Source: Flavobacterium gillisiae
GTDB taxonomy: Bacteria > Bacteroidota > Bacteroidia > Flavobacteriales > Flavobacteriaceae
Direction of reading: 5' to 3'
Assembly (NCBI RefSeq): GCF_900107635.1
Contig: NZ_FNRD01000001.1
Location: forward strand, 727,728 to 791,727
DNA length: 64,000 nt
Part shown: positions 63,225-64,000 of the stretch, one piece after another
Layout of the letters: every line of letters starts with the position of its first letter
How positions within the stretch are numbered: position 1 is the stretch's first letter
Notes under the pieces: model-generated
Databases searched by the model: none
Seen by the model: the letters and a program-made list of their open reading frames with translations, nothing else
Told to the model about the DNA's origin: nothing
Position numbers and translations under genes: made by a program

Positions 63225-63254
63225 TTGAATAACGGTATAAAGGGTCTACTTTTG
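63225..63254 (+). promoter_or_regulatory. rRNA operon promoter P1
   Basis: TTG (63225-63227), 19 bases, TACTTTTG (63247-63254), followed by CACCCGC. Consensus TTG-N19-TANNTTTG, about 450 bases upstream of 16S. Confidence 0.8.
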
Positions 63255-63347
63255 CACCCGCAAGAGCGAATAAGTTCATTAAAAGATTGTCAAGTGATTA
63301 AGAGGTTTAGGATTAGAATTTATTTCTAAAAATAAATCAAAAAAAGC

Positions 63348-63378
63348 TTGTGAGATTTGATTTTGCTTATTACTTTTG
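63348..63378 (+). promoter_or_regulatory. rRNA operon promoter P2
   Basis: TTG (63348-63350), 20 bases, TACTTTTG (63371-63378), followed by CACCCCGC. Starts 124 bases after P1. Confidence 0.8.
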
Positions 63379-63471
63379 CACCCCGCAAAACATGCAAAGT
63401 TCGTTGAAAGACTGGTAAGAAAATATAAAGAAATGAGGATATAAATCTTCAAAAAAAACTTTAAATTTTTC

Positions 63472-63501
63472 TTGCGAGAAAGAAAAGAAGTTGTACTTTT
63501 G
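63472..63501 (+). promoter_or_regulatory. rRNA operon promoter P3
   Basis: TTG (63472-63474), 19 bases, TACTTTTG (63494-63501), followed by CACCCGC. Starts 123 bases after P2 and about 200 before 16S. Confidence 0.8.
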
Positions 63502-63704
63502 CACCCGCTTCGAGAAACACGAAAAGTGATTAACGAGGTTGAAAAAAGATAAGAACACGTTCCTAGACATATTGAATTGACAGCCGTTTTAACAGAGATG
63601 TTAGAACAAAAGAATAAAGAGTAATAGAATCGAGAGATTTGAAAAAACCACTAGACCTTCAGTCAAACATAAATAGAATCAAAGCAATTTGATTCGCATA
63701 ATAT

Positions 63705-64000
63705 ACGATGAAGAGTTTGATCCTGGCTCAGGATGAACGCTAGCGGCAGGCTTAACACATGCAAGTCGAGGGGTAGAAGAAGCTTGCTTCTTTGAGACCG
63801 GCGCACGGGTGCGTAACGCGTATGCAATCTACCTTTCACAGAGGGATAGCCCAGAGAAATTTGGATTAATACCTCATAGTAATACGACTTGGCATCAAGA
63901 TGTATTTAAAGATTTATCGGTGAAAGATGAGCATGCGTCCCATTAGCTAGTTGGTATGGTAACGGCATACCAAGGCTACGATGGGTAGGGGTCCTGAGAG
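63705..64000 (+). rRNA. 16S ribosomal RNA, 5' part
   Basis: The first ~296 bases of 16S rRNA: GAAGAGTTTGATCCTGGCTCAG, then GATGAACGCTAGCGGCAGGC and the V1/V2 regions, cut by the window end. Start is set by analogy with E. coli (AGAGTTTGATC at position 8). The signature bases fit Flavobacteriaceae. A perfect hairpin GAATCAAA-GCAA-TTTGATTC (63676-63695) lies just upstream. Confidence 0.97.

Overview
The window is chromosomal DNA from a Bacteroidota bacterium, almost certainly a Flavobacterium or close relative. Four things point there: the 16S rRNA 5' end at the right edge; AT-rich coding with few Shine-Dalgarno sites; promoters of the Bacteroidota type (TTG, about 20 bases, TANNTTTG); and lineage markers such as type IX secretion (T9SS) C-terminal domains, SprB-like repeats, GldI, glutamine synthetase III and FKBP/cyclophilin fusions. 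No phage, integrase, plasmid gene, CRISPR array or intact insertion sequence was seen.

Layout. 1-7.7 kb: two large T9SS-exported repeat proteins (the first cut by the window edge) and two small paralogous lipoproteins, one with a collagen-like stub. 7.8-11.3 kb: a TerC/Alx-type membrane protein and glutamine synthetase III. 12-18.6 kb: a curli-type amyloid cluster (two curlin-repeat proteins, CsgE, CsgF, CsgG, a beta-propeller lipoprotein, then an OmpA-domain protein). CsgE is split by a -1 frameshift exactly on an A AAA AAG slippery heptamer. 18.7-30 kb: purM, a GNAT acetyltransferase, a membrane multi-PAS protein with no kinase domain, a metal P-type ATPase with an altered DKTGT motif, an M16 protease and a Rieske-flavodoxin fusion. 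30.2-36.1 kb (minus strand): a compact six-gene run (RidA, CLC channel, NrnA-type phosphoesterase, GldI, two cyclophilin-FKBP fusions). 36.3-52.2 kb: two secreted paralogs, guaA, a LysM/receptor protein, an OsmC-like protein, a DUF3820 protein, pyrG, yidC, a MORN-type protein, mnmA, a T9SS subtilase and a nitronate monooxygenase-like enzyme. 53.1-61.4 kb: a porin-like barrel, a peptidoglycan amidase, rimO, a FadL-family barrel, a Tyr/Asn/Gly-rich lipoprotein and proS. 61.5-64 kb: three tRNA-Glu genes, rpsT, a structured repeat element, and an rRNA leader with three tandem promoters running into 16S rRNA.

How the parts fit. The accessory theme is the cell surface. T9SS adhesins and protease, GldI (lipoprotein folding for gliding and T9SS), envelope foldases, the OmpA-domain protein and porin-like barrels, and a curli amyloid exporter all act at or beyond the outer membrane. 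The rest is housekeeping: nucleotide synthesis (purM, guaA, pyrG), nitrogen assimilation (GSIII), and translation (mnmA, rimO, proS, tRNA-Glu, rpsT, rRNA). The most unusual signals are the csgE frameshift, a terminator-like hairpin inside the curli operon, three copies of a structured interspersed repeat, the near-identical repeats inside the adhesins, and the triple rRNA promoter.
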